Program-made: the position numbers and the translations under genes | Notes under the pieces: model-generated | Database searches by the model: none | What the model saw: only the letters and a program-made list of their open reading frames with translations | Told to the model about the DNA's origin: nothing | Origin: a virus | IMG/VR virus record: IMGVR_UViG_3300023199_000204 | Location: 248,001-312,000 of that record | DNA length: 64,000 bases | Strand: one strand, 5' to 3' | Shown: one piece after another, positions 7,990 to 15,846 of the stretch | Position numbering within the stretch: position 1 is the stretch's first letter | Layout of the letters: each line of letters begins with the position of its first letter

Positions 7990-8233
7990 ATTATACGAAG
8001 AAATGTATAATAAAAAAGAGCATATAAAAAACTATGCTAAGTCAATATCAAGATATTTTGGATTAGGATTTTCTTTATATGGCATATTAGATAATCCTAA
8101 TAGACTTGTATATGATTTAGATTTACATTTAACGGCTTTAAGTGAAGAAAAAGTTCTATTCATAGTAGATTTAATATCTGAAAAATTAGGAGATTTTCTA
8201 GCCTCCCCAGACAAAGAGGCAGAAAAGAAATAA
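7964..8233 (+). CDS. hypothetical protein, 89 aa
   Basis: An 89-residue helical protein starting inside the previous gene and ending 19 bases before tRNA-Trp. No family recognised. Confidence 0.6.
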   Translation: MALQNPSHKLYEEMYNKKEHIKNYAKSISRYFGLGFSLYGILDNPNRLVYDLDLHLTALSEEKVLFIVDLISEKLGDFLASPDKEAEKK

Positions 8234-8252
8234 AAAAGAGAAATATAAAAGT

Positions 8253-8324
8253 AGGGCACGCTCGGGGTAAGCTGGCTGGTCTCCAAAACCGACTGAATGC
8301 TGGGTTCGAGTCCCAGGTGCCCTG
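8253..8324 (+). tRNA. tRNA-Trp(CCA)
   Basis: The acceptor AGGGCAC pairs with GTGCCCT, with G73. The anticodon loop is CTCCAAA and the T arm CTGGG-TTCGAGT-CCCAG. The anticodon CCA reads UGG only, so it is not a UGA suppressor by base pairing. Confidence 0.9.
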
Positions 8325-8339
8325 AAAAGGAATGTTAGA

Positions 8340-8624
8340 ATGCTTATAAAAACACTGTTTAAAGATCCACATCAATTTGTTTTAAATATATTAAGAGATC
8401 ATAATTTTAAAGAAATGGATAAAAGTGATGCTCATAGCTACCAAAATTTTAAATGTTGTAGATCATTTAAAAAAAATAATATAATCGTTAAAATATGTGA
8501 TGCTGTTAAAGAACTTTCTATATTGGCAGTGGCAGAGGGCAAATGTAGTGAGTATGTTTCTTACTTTAATAGGAACTTTTATTCAAACGTAAAGCAGTTA
8601 ATAAATAAATATGAAAATTTTTAA
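8340..8624 (+). CDS. small-protein cluster member 1
   Basis: A 94-residue protein, first of four overlapping genes of similar size (8340-9564) that all place a short helix ending near HNFKE/GF.L/GFKR at residues 20-35. The resemblance suggests but does not prove a paralogous family. It overlaps the next gene by 14 bases. Function unknown. Confidence 0.6.
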   Translation: MLIKTLFKDPHQFVLNILRDHNFKEMDKSDAHSYQNFKCCRSFKKNNIIVKICDAVKELSILAVAEGKCSEYVSYFNRNFYSNVKQLINKYENF

Positions 8625-8886
8625 TATAAACTCTAACGCCTCTATTTTAGGATATAATAAAGCGGTGTCTATCGCAAAACAATACGGATTTTATTTGTCT
8701 TCTAAGACATTGTGTTGTAATACTTTCGTTAATATTTATACTTATGAAATAGTTAAAATCTGCGAAGGTTTTGTCGAAGCATTCTTTATAAATCCTAGAA
8801 ATGATCAATATTATCTCGATGATAAAGATTCATTTAAATCTTTTGAAGAAGAACTTAAAAAAAGAGGATTTGTAAATGAAAGTTAG
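8611..8886 (+). CDS. small-protein cluster member 2
   Basis: A 91-residue protein with the AKQYGFYLSS segment in the position of HNFKEM (previous gene) and FGFKRNEY (next gene). It overlaps both neighbours. Function unknown. Confidence 0.6.
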   Translation: MKIFNINSNASILGYNKAVSIAKQYGFYLSSKTLCCNTFVNIYTYEIVKICEGFVEAFFINPRNDQYYLDDKDSFKSFEEELKKRGFVNES

Positions 8887-9160
8887 TTCGCTTAATACAT
8901 CTTCTTTTTATCCATCTATAACATCTAATGGTATAAAAAATACTAGAAGACTATTAACTAGCTTTGGTTTTAAAAGAAATGAATACGTATTAATGGTAAG
9001 TGGTGAAGAGTGGGAGTATAACTATCGCGGCCTGAGAAAATTTGCGTTTCTATATTATAATCCTCTTATAGAATTGAAAATTATGAAGCGTACATTCTAC
9101 ATTATGAAATTTGAAGAAAGATTAAATCTTGTTAAGTATTTAAGAGAAAGTTATGTTTAG
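8876..9160 (+). CDS. small-protein cluster member 3
   Basis: 94 residues, with LLTSFGFKRNEYVL near 27-40 and many aromatic residues. It overlaps neighbours by 8-11 bases, consistent with coupled translation. Function unknown. Confidence 0.6.
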   Translation: MKVSSLNTSSFYPSITSNGIKNTRRLLTSFGFKRNEYVLMVSGEEWEYNYRGLRKFAFLYYNPLIELKIMKRTFYIMKFEERLNLVKYLRESYV

Positions 9161-9323
9161 ATATTCAAATAAAGAACTTAAGTCTTTAATTGAAACAGAA
9201 GGGTTTTGGAAAATAATTGGTCTAATAGATATAGATACAATATCTAATAATAAAGTTAAGAAACTTATTTTAAAAATGAAAAAGCTTGAAAATAATATTT
9301 ATAGAAAACTGAATGAAAATTAA
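9153..9323 (+). CDS. hypothetical peptide, 56 aa
   Basis: ATG 9153 lies inside the previous stop region and TAA (9321-9323) overlaps the next ATG at 9313. The product is lysine-rich and probably helical. Tight overlaps on both sides support it as a gene. Confidence 0.5.
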   Translation: MFRYSNKELKSLIETEGFWKIIGLIDIDTISNNKVKKLILKMKKLENNIYRKLNEN

Positions 9324-9564
9324 AAAAATAGAAGCAGATAAGCAAATTATAATAGATGTTAGAAAAAAATTATTAAGTCTTGGTTTAAAGAGAATTAAAA
9401 ATTCCCCCAGCGAGCCTCCTTTTTCAAAAGAAATATGGGAAGGTGGAATTTATCTTTATAAAGATCCACCAGATCTTCTGGTATTTGAAGCTCTATTTTA
9501 TAGAATTAATATACCAGAAGAACTACAACAAGCTTATATTCATTTAGAAAAGGTGTTTAAATAA
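9313..9564 (+). CDS. small-protein cluster member 4
   Basis: An 83-residue protein with LLSLGLKRIKN near 19-29, in register with the GFKR segment of the upstream cluster genes. TAA overlaps the next ATG (TAATG). Function unknown. Confidence 0.6.
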   Translation: MKIKKIEADKQIIIDVRKKLLSLGLKRIKNSPSEPPFSKEIWEGGIYLYKDPPDLLVFEALFYRINIPEELQQAYIHLEKVFK

Positions 9565-9659
9565 TGAAAATTTATATTGTTAAAGATATAATAAAAATAT
9601 ATGGAAAATCATTTAATACAATTAAAAATTTCACTAGTAAAAAAATGGAAAATTTATAA
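9564..9659 (+). CDS. basic peptide, 31 aa
   Basis: This short open frame starts on the previous stop (TAATG). It encodes a lysine- and isoleucine-rich peptide with no recognised motif. It may be a real small gene or a decayed cluster member. Confidence 0.35.
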   Translation: MKIYIVKDIIKIYGKSFNTIKNFTSKKMENL

Positions 9660-9677
9660 AGGAACTCTTAAATTAAT

Positions 9678-9761
9678 ATGACATTTAGAATTGGAGATAT
9701 ATATCGAACAGAATCTATTCCAAGATATATTGTCGTCTCTTCAGAGTTCTGTTTAATATAG
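9678..9761 (+). CDS. peptide, 27 aa
   Basis: A short frame preceded by GGAACT. It ends 5 bases before the next ATG. Weakly supported. Confidence 0.3.
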   Translation: MTFRIGDIYRTESIPRYIVVSSEFCLI

Positions 9762-9766
9762 AATAT

Positions 9767-10153
9767 ATGAACGAATCTATCGCACCATTTGAAATCAATA
9801 AGCCACGCTGGAGATTTGATCATTGGCACGCAAATTATGAAGTTTCGATAAATAGATATTTATATACTGTTAAAGATTTTGATAAAAGAAGAGAACTTAA
9901 AATAAAAGCAAAGGAACTTCTTGGTGAAAGATTATATCTTTATCACTTTGACAATAATTTTTATAAACAGAGTGTTAAATATGAAAAATTTGCTTTGGAA
10001 TTTAATTCCAAATTTAATAATCTTAAAATAGATTATAATATTATATCAGAAGAATATGAAGTAAAAAGAAAGTTTTCATTGAAGAATGAAGATGAAGTAA
10101 ATGTTTTTTCAGACTATCTGTCTGAATTTGGTGTAATAGAAGAGGCAGAATAA
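9767..10153 (+). CDS. family A protein (DYLSEFGVIE C-terminus)
   Basis: A 128-residue protein whose end, VNVFSDYLSEFGVIEE, matches VLLDYLKEFGAIEE (gene at 12278) and VFVDYLSDFGVLE (gene at 12612), defining a three-member paralogous family in this window. The N-terminus differs from the other two and lacks their cysteines. Function unknown. Confidence 0.65.
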   Translation: MNESIAPFEINKPRWRFDHWHANYEVSINRYLYTVKDFDKRRELKIKAKELLGERLYLYHFDNNFYKQSVKYEKFALEFNSKFNNLKIDYNIISEEYEVKRKFSLKNEDEVNVFSDYLSEFGVIEEAE

Positions 10154-10165
10154 AAGGAAGTAAGT

Positions 10166-10348
10166 ATGGAATTATCACCATTAGAGCTAGTATTTTTAGT
10201 ACCTCTTATTGTTGCGGTGGGTTGGTTCATAGTAACTAATTTATTTATGGGAGGTTTCGCAGATTACAAAACAAGGAGTACATCATTTTATCGAAGAGGC
10301 TTAGGAGGCAGTATTAGAAGGACTCCTGCTCCTGTTAATGGAGGATAG
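10166..10348 (+). CDS. single-pass membrane protein, 60 aa
   Basis: One hydrophobic segment at about residues 7-30 (LVFLVPLIVAVGWFIVTNLF) is followed by an arginine- and glycine-rich tail. GGAAG precedes the start. Function unknown. Confidence 0.6.
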   Translation: MELSPLELVFLVPLIVAVGWFIVTNLFMGGFADYKTRSTSFYRRGLGGSIRRTPAPVNGG

Positions 10349-10366
10349 AATAAAAATATTCATATT

Positions 10367-10753
10367 ATGACAAAAGAAGAACTAGCAAATAAGTATTTAG
10401 AATTAATGGAATTTAAAAACAATATGACAGTTAATTTAATTAATATGCTCCTTGTAATTCACGAAGGCAATTTAAGCTCTGAAGGTGCGGAGAAAATAAT
10501 TAAGTTAGCTAATATTGATTCTTTGGTAAATAGATTTAAGAATCACGTATTAGAGACTTTTACAGAGGAAGAAATAGAAAAATTAGTAAAATTTTCTGAG
10601 GACCCTTTGTATAAAAAAGTAATTTCAAATGAGTATCTTGAATCATTACAAAAACTTTCTGTAGATTGGTGGATTAATCAATACTCAGGATTAAATGATG
10701 AAGTAAATAAGATCTTAATGGAAGAAAGGAGCAACAAAATATGTTTGAATTAG
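10367..10753 (+). CDS. hypothetical helical protein, DUF2059-like tail
   Basis: 128 residues, largely helical. FTEEEIEKLVKFSEDPLYKK near 65-85 is reminiscent of DUF2059 proteins, but no signal peptide is present. It overlaps the following small gene by 13 bases. Confidence 0.5.
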   Translation: MTKEELANKYLELMEFKNNMTVNLINMLLVIHEGNLSSEGAEKIIKLANIDSLVNRFKNHVLETFTEEEIEKLVKFSEDPLYKKVISNEYLESLQKLSVDWWINQYSGLNDEVNKILMEERSNKICLN

Positions 10754-10827
10754 TTGTAGGAACGGGGCTACTTGCTGCAGGATGGTTTGCCAGAAAGTAT
10801 TTCTCTGAAAAGAAAAAACGCAGATAA
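10741..10827 (+). CDS. membrane peptide, 28 aa
   Basis: The peptide has a hydrophobic segment (VVGTGLLAAGWFA) and a basic tail (KKKRR), overlapping the genes on both sides. GGAAGAAAGGAG precedes the start. It resembles other small membrane peptides here. Confidence 0.5.
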   Translation: MFELVVGTGLLAAGWFARKYFSEKKKRR

Positions 10828-11141
10828 TGTTTCCTCATACTATATTCTTATCGGAAGATAGAAATGTTGATGATGATATAGATCTCATTTTTAATATTGT
10901 GAATAACTTGGTAAAGGCAGAGCAATGGGACACGATTAGTGATTATTTTCAAGCTATAGTTGAAAAAGATTATTACAAACAAACTCAAACTCACGGTGCT
11001 CAATTGATGGCTTTTTTGGCAACAACAAGAATGTTTAAAAAAGAAATAGGTCATTGGAGAAAAGTTATGAAGAAGAAAGTAAAAAAGCTTTTTAAAAAAG
11101 AAAATAAAAATATAACAGAAAAGATTGTTGAAGAAATATAA
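10827..11141 (+). CDS. hypothetical protein, 104 aa
   Basis: An acidic N-terminus (DRNVDDDIDL) and a lysine-rich C-terminus. The start overlaps the previous stop and the stop overlaps the next start. No family recognised. Confidence 0.6.
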   Translation: MFPHTIFLSEDRNVDDDIDLIFNIVNNLVKAEQWDTISDYFQAIVEKDYYKQTQTHGAQLMAFLATTRMFKKEIGHWRKVMKKKVKKLFKKENKNITEKIVEEI

Positions 11142-11281
11142 TGCCCATTGTTGAAAATCAGCCAGTAGGTCAATGTGAAATTTGTGATAAATTGTGGCTA
11201 TATGAAACCTTTTCTGAAAAATGCGAAGTGTGTATGGGAGTATTTTGTAAAACACATCTTAAAAAGAGGAAGATACTATAA
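11141..11281 (+). CDS. small zinc-finger protein, 46 aa
   Basis: CEIC near 12-15 and CEVC near 28-31, plus a later C and H, fit one zinc site. The TAATG overlap with the upstream gene supports translation. Function unknown. Confidence 0.55.
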   Translation: MPIVENQPVGQCEICDKLWLYETFSEKCEVCMGVFCKTHLKKRKIL

Positions 11282-11284
11282 CGA

Positions 11285-11932
11285 ATGAGGAAAAATATGA
11301 AGCTGGTTTTAGGGTCGCGGAATCCAGGTAAATTGGTAGAGCTTAAAGAACTCTTCAATATTGAGGGATTAGAATTGGTTCCCATAACTGATTTTAATGT
11401 TCCAGACGTTGAGGAAACAGGCTCAACATTTGCTTCTAATGCTGTATTAAAGGCAAGATATGCTGCTGTTAAAACAGGGATTCCTGCTATTGCTGATGAT
11501 TCTGGTATGGAAATATATGTTCTAAACGATTTTCCAGGAATATATTCAGCAAGATGTGCTGGTGAAGACGCAACTGATGAAGAAAAAAAGAATTTTATTT
11601 TGGAAAAAATGAAAGGCATTCAAGACAGGAAAGCACGATTTGTGTGTGTGATGGCGTATTGTGAACCTGACAATAATATTCCAACTTATTTTACTGGAAC
11701 TGTAGAAGGAGAAATTCTAACTTTTGCTTTAGGGAAATCAAAGCCAAATCTTCAATATGATAGTATTTTTTATTATGAGCCCGCTAAGCAATCATTTGCT
11801 ATGATGCCAGAAGATGAAAAAAATAAAGTTAGTCATAGAAGCAGAGCGTCAAAAAGTATGAGAAAGTTTCTTGAAGAGAAAATTAAATCTAAATTTAGGA
11901 GAGAATACTCCATTATTAATGAAGAGGGCTAA
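11285..11932 (+). CDS. RdgB/HAM1-type nucleoside triphosphate pyrophosphatase
   Basis: A 215-residue (or 211 from ATG 11297) Ham1-like protein. It has LGSRNPGKLVELK near 9-21, EETGSTFASNAVLKA near 47-61, ADDSGMEI, and a late SHRSRASK motif, all at family positions. These enzymes hydrolyse dITP, XTP and similar non-canonical purine nucleotides to monophosphates, cleaning the dNTP pool. ATG 11297 has the better-spaced GAGG site. With the PurA-type gene it suggests management of purine nucleotides. Family confident, substrate inferred. Confidence 0.85.
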   Translation: MRKNMKLVLGSRNPGKLVELKELFNIEGLELVPITDFNVPDVEETGSTFASNAVLKARYAAVKTGIPAIADDSGMEIYVLNDFPGIYSARCAGEDATDEEKKNFILEKMKGIQDRKARFVCVMAYCEPDNNIPTYFTGTVEGEILTFALGKSKPNLQYDSIFYYEPAKQSFAMMPEDEKNKVSHRSRASKSMRKFLEEKIKSKFRREYSIINEEG

Positions 11933-11934
11933 AT

Positions 11935-12116
11935 GGATATTATATCAGATATTGTTGTGTGTTATTAATCATTAGCAGTACTAGCTAATATTATTAGTTT
12001 TTTTTGGATGGACTGGTGGTGATGTTTCTAACCAAGCTTTAGCAAAAATATTTTTGGGGACCTTGTGTCCATTAGTAGGTTTGTATTTTGTTTGGAAAGT
12101 AGCATTTTCAGAATGA
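11935..12116 (+). pseudogene. disrupted small membrane protein
   Basis: ATG 11935 opens a 10-codon frame. The other two frames then encode SLAVLANIIS and, after another shift, FFGWTGGDVSNQALAKIFLG followed by a second hydrophobic segment to TGA near 12116. Joined, they would make a two-helix membrane protein, so the gene looks broken by two frameshifts, one near a run of eight T. Inferred from hydrophobic pattern only. Confidence 0.4.
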
Positions 12117-12193
12117 TATATGTATTAGGAACTATATTCTTTTTACTTTTTATAGTTATGATAATAGCTTTAATTAAGCTAAGTATTGATTAA
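12113..12193 (+). CDS. membrane peptide, 26 aa
   Basis: One hydrophobic helix (VLGTIFFLLFIVMIIALI) overlaps the end of the disrupted gene by ATGA. Probably a small membrane peptide. Confidence 0.45.
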   Translation: MIYVLGTIFFLLFIVMIIALIKLSID

Positions 12194-12277
12194 TATGAAA
12201 TATAATGAAAGATTTAATTTCACAGGGCATATACTAAATTTTAATTGTTTTTTTCTACGCAAAAAAAAGAAAAAAAA

Positions 12278-12637
12278 ATGGAAGGAATGGACAGATATAA
12301 TCAGGTTTATTCTTCTTTTTTTAAGAAGGATGAATACATAATTTTTTCAGCTTATTGCTCAAACTACAAGTATTTAGCTATTAAATGTGATGAAGAACTT
12401 ACTAAAATTAGTGAAGAAGAAGTTAGTTGTAATAAATGTAAAAAATTTTATCACATATATGATAGATTGCTAACCGCTCGTAATAATTATAAAAATGTTA
12501 AAATAATTTATGATAAAAATAAGGAAAGATATACTTTAAGACTTTCCTATAAGGCTAAGGATTTTGATAGAATTGAAGTTCTTCTAGATTATTTAAAGGA
12601 GTTTGGGGCAATTGAAGAAAAAAAATCCAACTCATAA
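12278..12637 (+). CDS. family A protein, Cys-rich paralogue 1
   Basis: About 119 residues from ATG 12278 (ATG 12287 also possible). It has YCSNYKYLAIKC and SCNKCKKF cysteines, likely a zinc site, and ends in VLLDYLKEFGAIEE, shared with genes at 9767 and 12612. It overlaps the next paralogue, so the pair probably arose by tandem duplication. Confidence 0.6.
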   Translation: MEGMDRYNQVYSSFFKKDEYIIFSAYCSNYKYLAIKCDEELTKISEEEVSCNKCKKFYHIYDRLLTARNNYKNVKIIYDKNKERYTLRLSYKAKDFDRIEVLLDYLKEFGAIEEKKSNS

Positions 12638-12995
12638 AGAGTTTGTAAAGAAAATTAAGGATGTTCATCTCCTTAATAGAACAAGGAAATTTCAAGCGAA
12701 CTGGCGATATCCACAGAATTGTAAATATAAAACATTTTGTAATAAGAAATATCTTGTCCCAAATTCATCTTTAAGCACACAGGATGTCGACAAAGTCACT
12801 TGTAAAGACTGTCTTAAATATATAGATAAGTTTAATTTTGTGGAAGAAATAATTAAAAATTATAAAAATGTTCGCTTTGATAATAAGAAGGGAGATGAAT
12901 ATAGTATTATTGTTAAATGTAAATTTAAAAATATGGAAAATGTTAGAGTATTTGTAGATTATCTGTCTGATTTCGGAGTGTTAGAAGTAAAGTAA
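12612..12995 (+). CDS. family A protein, Cys-rich paralogue 2
   Basis: About 127 residues from TTG 12612, inside the previous gene. NCKYKTFC and TCKDCLKY align with the cysteines of the 12278 product, and VFVDYLSDFGVLE closes the protein. The start is uncertain (ATG 12660 is an alternative). Confidence 0.6.
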   Translation: MKKKNPTHKEFVKKIKDVHLLNRTRKFQANWRYPQNCKYKTFCNKKYLVPNSSLSTQDVDKVTCKDCLKYIDKFNFVEEIIKNYKNVRFDNKKGDEYSIIVKCKFKNMENVRVFVDYLSDFGVLEVK

Positions 12996-13001
12996 ATATT
13001 A

Positions 13002-13076
13002 CTGGGCGTGTTCTAGTCTGGCTAAGATTCCTCATTTGGAATGAGGAGATCGTAGGTTCAAATCCTGCCGCCCAGA
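13002..13076 (+). tRNA. tRNA-Pro(UGG)
   Basis: The acceptor CTGGGCG pairs with CGCCCAG, with A73. The anticodon stem CCTCA/TGAGG closes loop TTTGGAA. The T arm is GTAGG-TTCAAAT-CCTGC. Confidence 0.9.
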
Positions 13077-13110
13077 TTAAAGTAGCTTGTTTAACAAGTA
13101 GAGGTTAGTT

Positions 13111-13500
13111 ATGAAAACATTGGTAGTTAATGTTCGCGACAAAAACTATGATGTATATATTGGTAGAGAAGGCCGAGGCGAAACAGGTTACTTTGGTAAT
13201 CCTGTAATAAGAGGTAAGGTCTGCACAGTGTGTGGAAATGTACATCCCAATAGAGGCAGCACGCTGCCTTGTTATGAGAAATACGCACGCGAGCGACTAT
13301 CTGATGATGCTGATTTTTGTTCTGCCGTACGCAAACTTAGGGGCAGAGCGCTCGGATGTTTTTGTGCGGGTAACAAGGTTCTAACAAAAGACGACCACCC
13401 TCACTGTTGCCATGGTCAGGTATTAGCAGAATTAGCCGAGGAGCTAGAGGCTGCTGTAGAAAAGTTTGTAGAACTTGGTGGACTTGATGAAACACCTTAA
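13111..13500 (+). CDS. DUF4326-like phage protein
   Basis: A 129-residue protein with the DUF4326 layout: VYIGREGRGETGYFGNPV near 17-34, LPCYEKYARERL near 53-64, then LRGRALGCFC and HCCHGQVLAELAEE. The conserved CFC and CHG motifs suggest metal or nucleotide binding, but the family has no settled function. It is more GC-rich than its neighbours, suggesting recent acquisition. Confidence 0.7.
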   Translation: MKTLVVNVRDKNYDVYIGREGRGETGYFGNPVIRGKVCTVCGNVHPNRGSTLPCYEKYARERLSDDADFCSAVRKLRGRALGCFCAGNKVLTKDDHPHCCHGQVLAELAEELEAAVEKFVELGGLDETP

Positions 13501-13509
13501 GGAGATTAT

Positions 13510-13737
13510 ATGGAAAAAGTAGAACTAGACCTACCAAAGCTGGTTGAAGCTGATGATTATCACGAATTTAAATGGCTAGAAAAACATCTTCAAAAGTTAA
13601 ATAAAGAATTATATGTTGAAGAATTGACTCCATATTATGAAACAATAGACTATATAGCTATCATCTATTATAAAAACAAAGATGCTAAATATCATCAGTT
13701 AAAAGCAAGTGTTGAAATGGAAGTTAATAGTGGATAA
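13510..13737 (+). CDS. hypothetical acidic protein, 75 aa
   Basis: It is preceded by AAGGAG and overlaps the next gene by 8 bases. Tyrosine-rich, with no recognised domain. Confidence 0.55.
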   Translation: MEKVELDLPKLVEADDYHEFKWLEKHLQKLNKELYVEELTPYYETIDYIAIIYYKNKDAKYHQLKASVEMEVNSG

Positions 13738-13954
13738 ATTTATTTTAAAAAATTTGAAAGAAATTAAAAGATCTTTAATAAAGGACCAAGAATTTACTAT
13801 AAAAGTATCCGAAGAAGCAATTCACCTAATAGATGAAATTTTAAAAAATAAGGCATTGTTCAAAAGACAAACAAGAAAATTGCTAAATAGACTTGAAAAA
13901 TTAGATAATTGTGTAGATATTGGAGAAATGATATATTATCAAGATTATAGTTAA
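13730..13954 (+). CDS. hypothetical helical protein, 74 aa
   Basis: GTG 13730 is the best start; TTG 13709 would extend it into the upstream gene. The product is lysine- and isoleucine-rich, probably helical. A candidate promoter follows the stop. Confidence 0.5.
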   Translation: MDKFILKNLKEIKRSLIKDQEFTIKVSEEAIHLIDEILKNKALFKRQTRKLLNRLEKLDNCVDIGEMIYYQDYS

Positions 13955-13956
13955 AA

Positions 13957-13978
13957 ATCTATCAATTAAATTATATTA
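13957..13978 (+). promoter_or_regulatory. candidate phage promoter motif
   Basis: ATCTATCAATTAAATTATATTA, which begins with the 13 bases seen at 688-700. It lies just upstream of a short peptide gene, a terminator-like hairpin and the first large tRNA group. Promoter activity is inferred. Confidence 0.3.
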
Positions 13979-13986
13979 GGATTACT

Positions 13987-14082
13987 ATGATTGTTTTTAA
14001 TCTAAACCTATCAAATTTAGAACACGCCCATAGCGAAGAGCACGGACTCTCTTCAGCGGCAGGGAGAGGTGTAACTATTTAA
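13987..14082 (+). CDS. 31-aa peptide upstream of terminator and tRNAs
   Basis: The peptide begins MIVFNLNLSN and is followed by a strong hairpin and, after one gene, a tRNA group. The peptide at 28845 begins MSIFNLRLKL and is likewise followed by a terminator and tRNAs, so the two may be related leader-type peptides. Confidence 0.4.
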   Translation: MIVFNLNLSNLEHAHSEEHGLSSAAGRGVTI

Positions 14083-14108
14083 TAGGTCTGGGATTATAAT
14101 ATTTTACG

Positions 14109-14139
14109 AAGCCTGGGCCATTTGGTCTGGGCTTTTTTT
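14109..14139 (+). terminator. intrinsic terminator
   Basis: AGCCTGGGCC and GGTCTGGGCT pair over 10 positions including G-U pairs, around a 4-nt loop, followed by seven T. It separates the 13987 peptide from the 14159 gene. Confidence 0.75.
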
Positions 14140-14158
14140 ATTATGAGAAAGAGGCTAA

Positions 14159-14620
14159 ATGAATAAATTAAGTACCGCTACCAAAATGGATGAAGTTATG
14201 ATAAAACTCCTTGACGGCATAACTTTTGAAGGAACAGATATAACGAACGATCAATATAAAAATTTACTCAAATACTATGAATATGATTTAGATCATTCAG
14301 ATACTATGTCTAAACTGTCTGCTAAATTGACAGATGAAAAATATGAAAAAGAATGTAGCGAATGGGAAGAAGAAGAAGCAAGTAATAATATATATTATAA
14401 TGTTCCTAAACAAAAAAAACCTGATATAGAGAATATTTTAAAAGAAACAAAAAGGTTTTATGAGGCAGGAAATATAAAAAATATAATGAGAGAGGCGAGT
14501 CACGACGGACGTAGAATTATGGCTTTCATATCAAAGTTTCTTGAAAAAGGAGAAGACCCTGTTAAATTAATAGCAGAGTGTATGAGTCAAGTGGGATTTG
14601 ATGTTCAGTTAGAAGAGTAA
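14159..14620 (+). CDS. hypothetical acidic protein, 153 aa
   Basis: A mostly helical, acidic protein (SEWEEEEASN near 67-76) preceded by AGAAAGAGG and followed 7 bases later by a tRNA. No family recognised. Confidence 0.6.
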   Translation: MNKLSTATKMDEVMIKLLDGITFEGTDITNDQYKNLLKYYEYDLDHSDTMSKLSAKLTDEKYEKECSEWEEEEASNNIYYNVPKQKKPDIENILKETKRFYEAGNIKNIMREASHDGRRIMAFISKFLEKGEDPVKLIAECMSQVGFDVQLEE

Positions 14621-14627
14621 ATTAAAA

Positions 14628-14702
14628 GCTCCTGAGAGCCATTAGGAAGGCTATCAGATTTCCAATCTGACTATCGTGCGGGTTCGAATCCCGTCAGGAG
14701 CT
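14628..14702 (+). tRNA. tRNA-Gly(UCC), copy 1
   Basis: The acceptor GCTCCTG pairs with CAGGAGC. Stem TCAGA/TCTGA closes loop TTTCCAA. The T arm is GCGGG-TTCGAAT-CCCGT. Confidence 0.9.
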
Positions 14703-14706
14703 TTAT

Positions 14707-14779
14707 GGTGGATATGGTGTAATGGTAGCACAAAACACTGTGAATGTTTAGGAGAGGGTTCGTATCCCTCTATCCACCC
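14707..14779 (+). tRNA. tRNA-His(GUG)
   Basis: The acceptor GGTGGAT pairs with ATCCACC, and C73 is the histidine-type discriminator. Stem AAACA/TGTTT closes loop CTGTGAA. Confidence 0.9.
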
Positions 14780-14829
14780 TCGTTGAAGTCCCTTTGACTA
14801 TAAACGTAAGGAGTGACGACCTTACATTT

Positions 14830-14903
14830 GCGACTGTAGCTCAATTTGGTAGAGCACTACATTGCCAATGTAGAGGTTGTGGGTTCAAGTCCCATCAGTT
14901 GCT
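14830..14903 (+). tRNA. tRNA-Gly(GCC)
   Basis: The acceptor GCGACTG pairs with CAGTTGC. Stem CTACA/TGTAG closes loop TTGCCAA. The T arm is GTGGG-TTCAAGT-CCCAT. Confidence 0.9.
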
Positions 14904-14967
14904 TAAAGTTGTGAGTTTGAACACAGGCTCTTTACCCTTAAAATCCTAAGGGGCTCATAACTTTTTT

Positions 14968-15057
14968 GGGAGAGTGGCAGAGTCTGGCTTATTGCGTTGG
15001 TTTTGAAAATCAAAGAGTACTGAAAGGTCTCCGGGGGTTCAGATCCCTCCTCTTCCG
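14968..15057 (+). tRNA. tRNA-Ser(UGA)
   Basis: A class II tRNA with acceptor GGGAGAG/CTCTTCC, G73, loop TTTGAAA and a long variable arm. A run of T precedes the 5' end. Confidence 0.9.
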
Positions 15058-15062
15058 TTTAT

Positions 15063-15136
15063 GCGGGTGTAACTTAATTTGGTAGAGTGTGAGATTTCCA
15101 ATCTTAAGATTGCGAGTTCGAGTCTCGTCTCCCGCT
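15063..15136 (+). tRNA. tRNA-Gly(UCC), copy 2
   Basis: The acceptor GCGGGTG/CTCCCGC has one mismatch. Stem TGAGA/TCTTA closes loop TTTCCAA. It duplicates the anticodon of the tRNA at 14628, with divergent arms. Confidence 0.85.
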
Positions 15137-15155
15137 TTTAATAAGGAGGAAGCTA

Positions 15156-15350
15156 ATGGCAGATATAGAGTGTTCAAAATGGTCTGGTTTTTATAATGTT
15201 CCCGAAGGAAGGTGGGATACTAATCATCCTAAATGGGAAAAATATTATGGTGGTAAATCAACGAATGTTAATTCTCCAGATTATGATCCAAAGTATTCTG
15301 ACGAAACAGGAGCTTCTTGGTTGAGACGTTTTAAACAGAGGATAAAATGA
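15156..15350 (+). CDS. hypothetical protein, 64 aa
   Basis: A small aromatic-rich protein preceded by AAGGAGG. Its TGA overlaps the next ATG (ATGA). No family recognised. Confidence 0.6.
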   Translation: MADIECSKWSGFYNVPEGRWDTNHPKWEKYYGGKSTNVNSPDYDPKYSDETGASWLRRFKQRIK

Positions 15351-15730
15351 ATCGAAAAGGACATAAAAGGTTAGATGTTAAAGTAAGAACTGGTGGTAAT
15401 GGACTATGGTCAAGGGTAGCAAAAGAAGTAATTATTACTAAAATAGAATGGGAAATGTCTGACATTTTAGATGAAACTTATGTGAAACTATATCTTGATC
15501 CCGAAACTTGGAATCAAAAAGAAGATGGTTTAATTTATACAGATGATACTTTTGAAGCAAATATGCGAAATATATTATGTAATATGAAATGTGAAAGAAA
15601 ACTTATTGATTTGCCTTGGGAGAAACTTTCATATACTGAACAAGGAATGCAGGGAGGACATAAATTTTGTTGTCCAGATGACTGTAATTCTTGTCCCATA
15701 TATGTAAGTATGATATTAGGATCTTGGTAG
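15347..15730 (+). CDS. hypothetical protein, C-terminal Cys cluster
   Basis: 127 residues, ending in FCCPDDCNSCPIYV, a four-cysteine cluster that may bind zinc or an Fe-S centre. Coupled to the previous gene by ATGA. No family recognised. Confidence 0.6.
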   Translation: MNRKGHKRLDVKVRTGGNGLWSRVAKEVIITKIEWEMSDILDETYVKLYLDPETWNQKEDGLIYTDDTFEANMRNILCNMKCERKLIDLPWEKLSYTEQGMQGGHKFCCPDDCNSCPIYVSMILGSW

Positions 15731-15738
15731 GAGAGCAA

Positions 15739-15846
15739 ATGAAGCTTAAAGAAAGGCCACAAGAGCCGACAGAAAAAATAGTATATGAAAAACTTAAGAA
15801 GAATATATATTCATACTACGAATATGTTAAAAAAAGAAGACCTTGA
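15739..15846 (+). CDS. basic peptide, 35 aa
   Basis: ATG 15739 follows GAGAGC; the frame closes at TGA 15844-15846 inside the next gene. It could be a small gene or a shifted N-terminus of that gene. Confidence 0.35.
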   Translation: MKLKERPQEPTEKIVYEKLKKNIYSYYEYVKKRRP

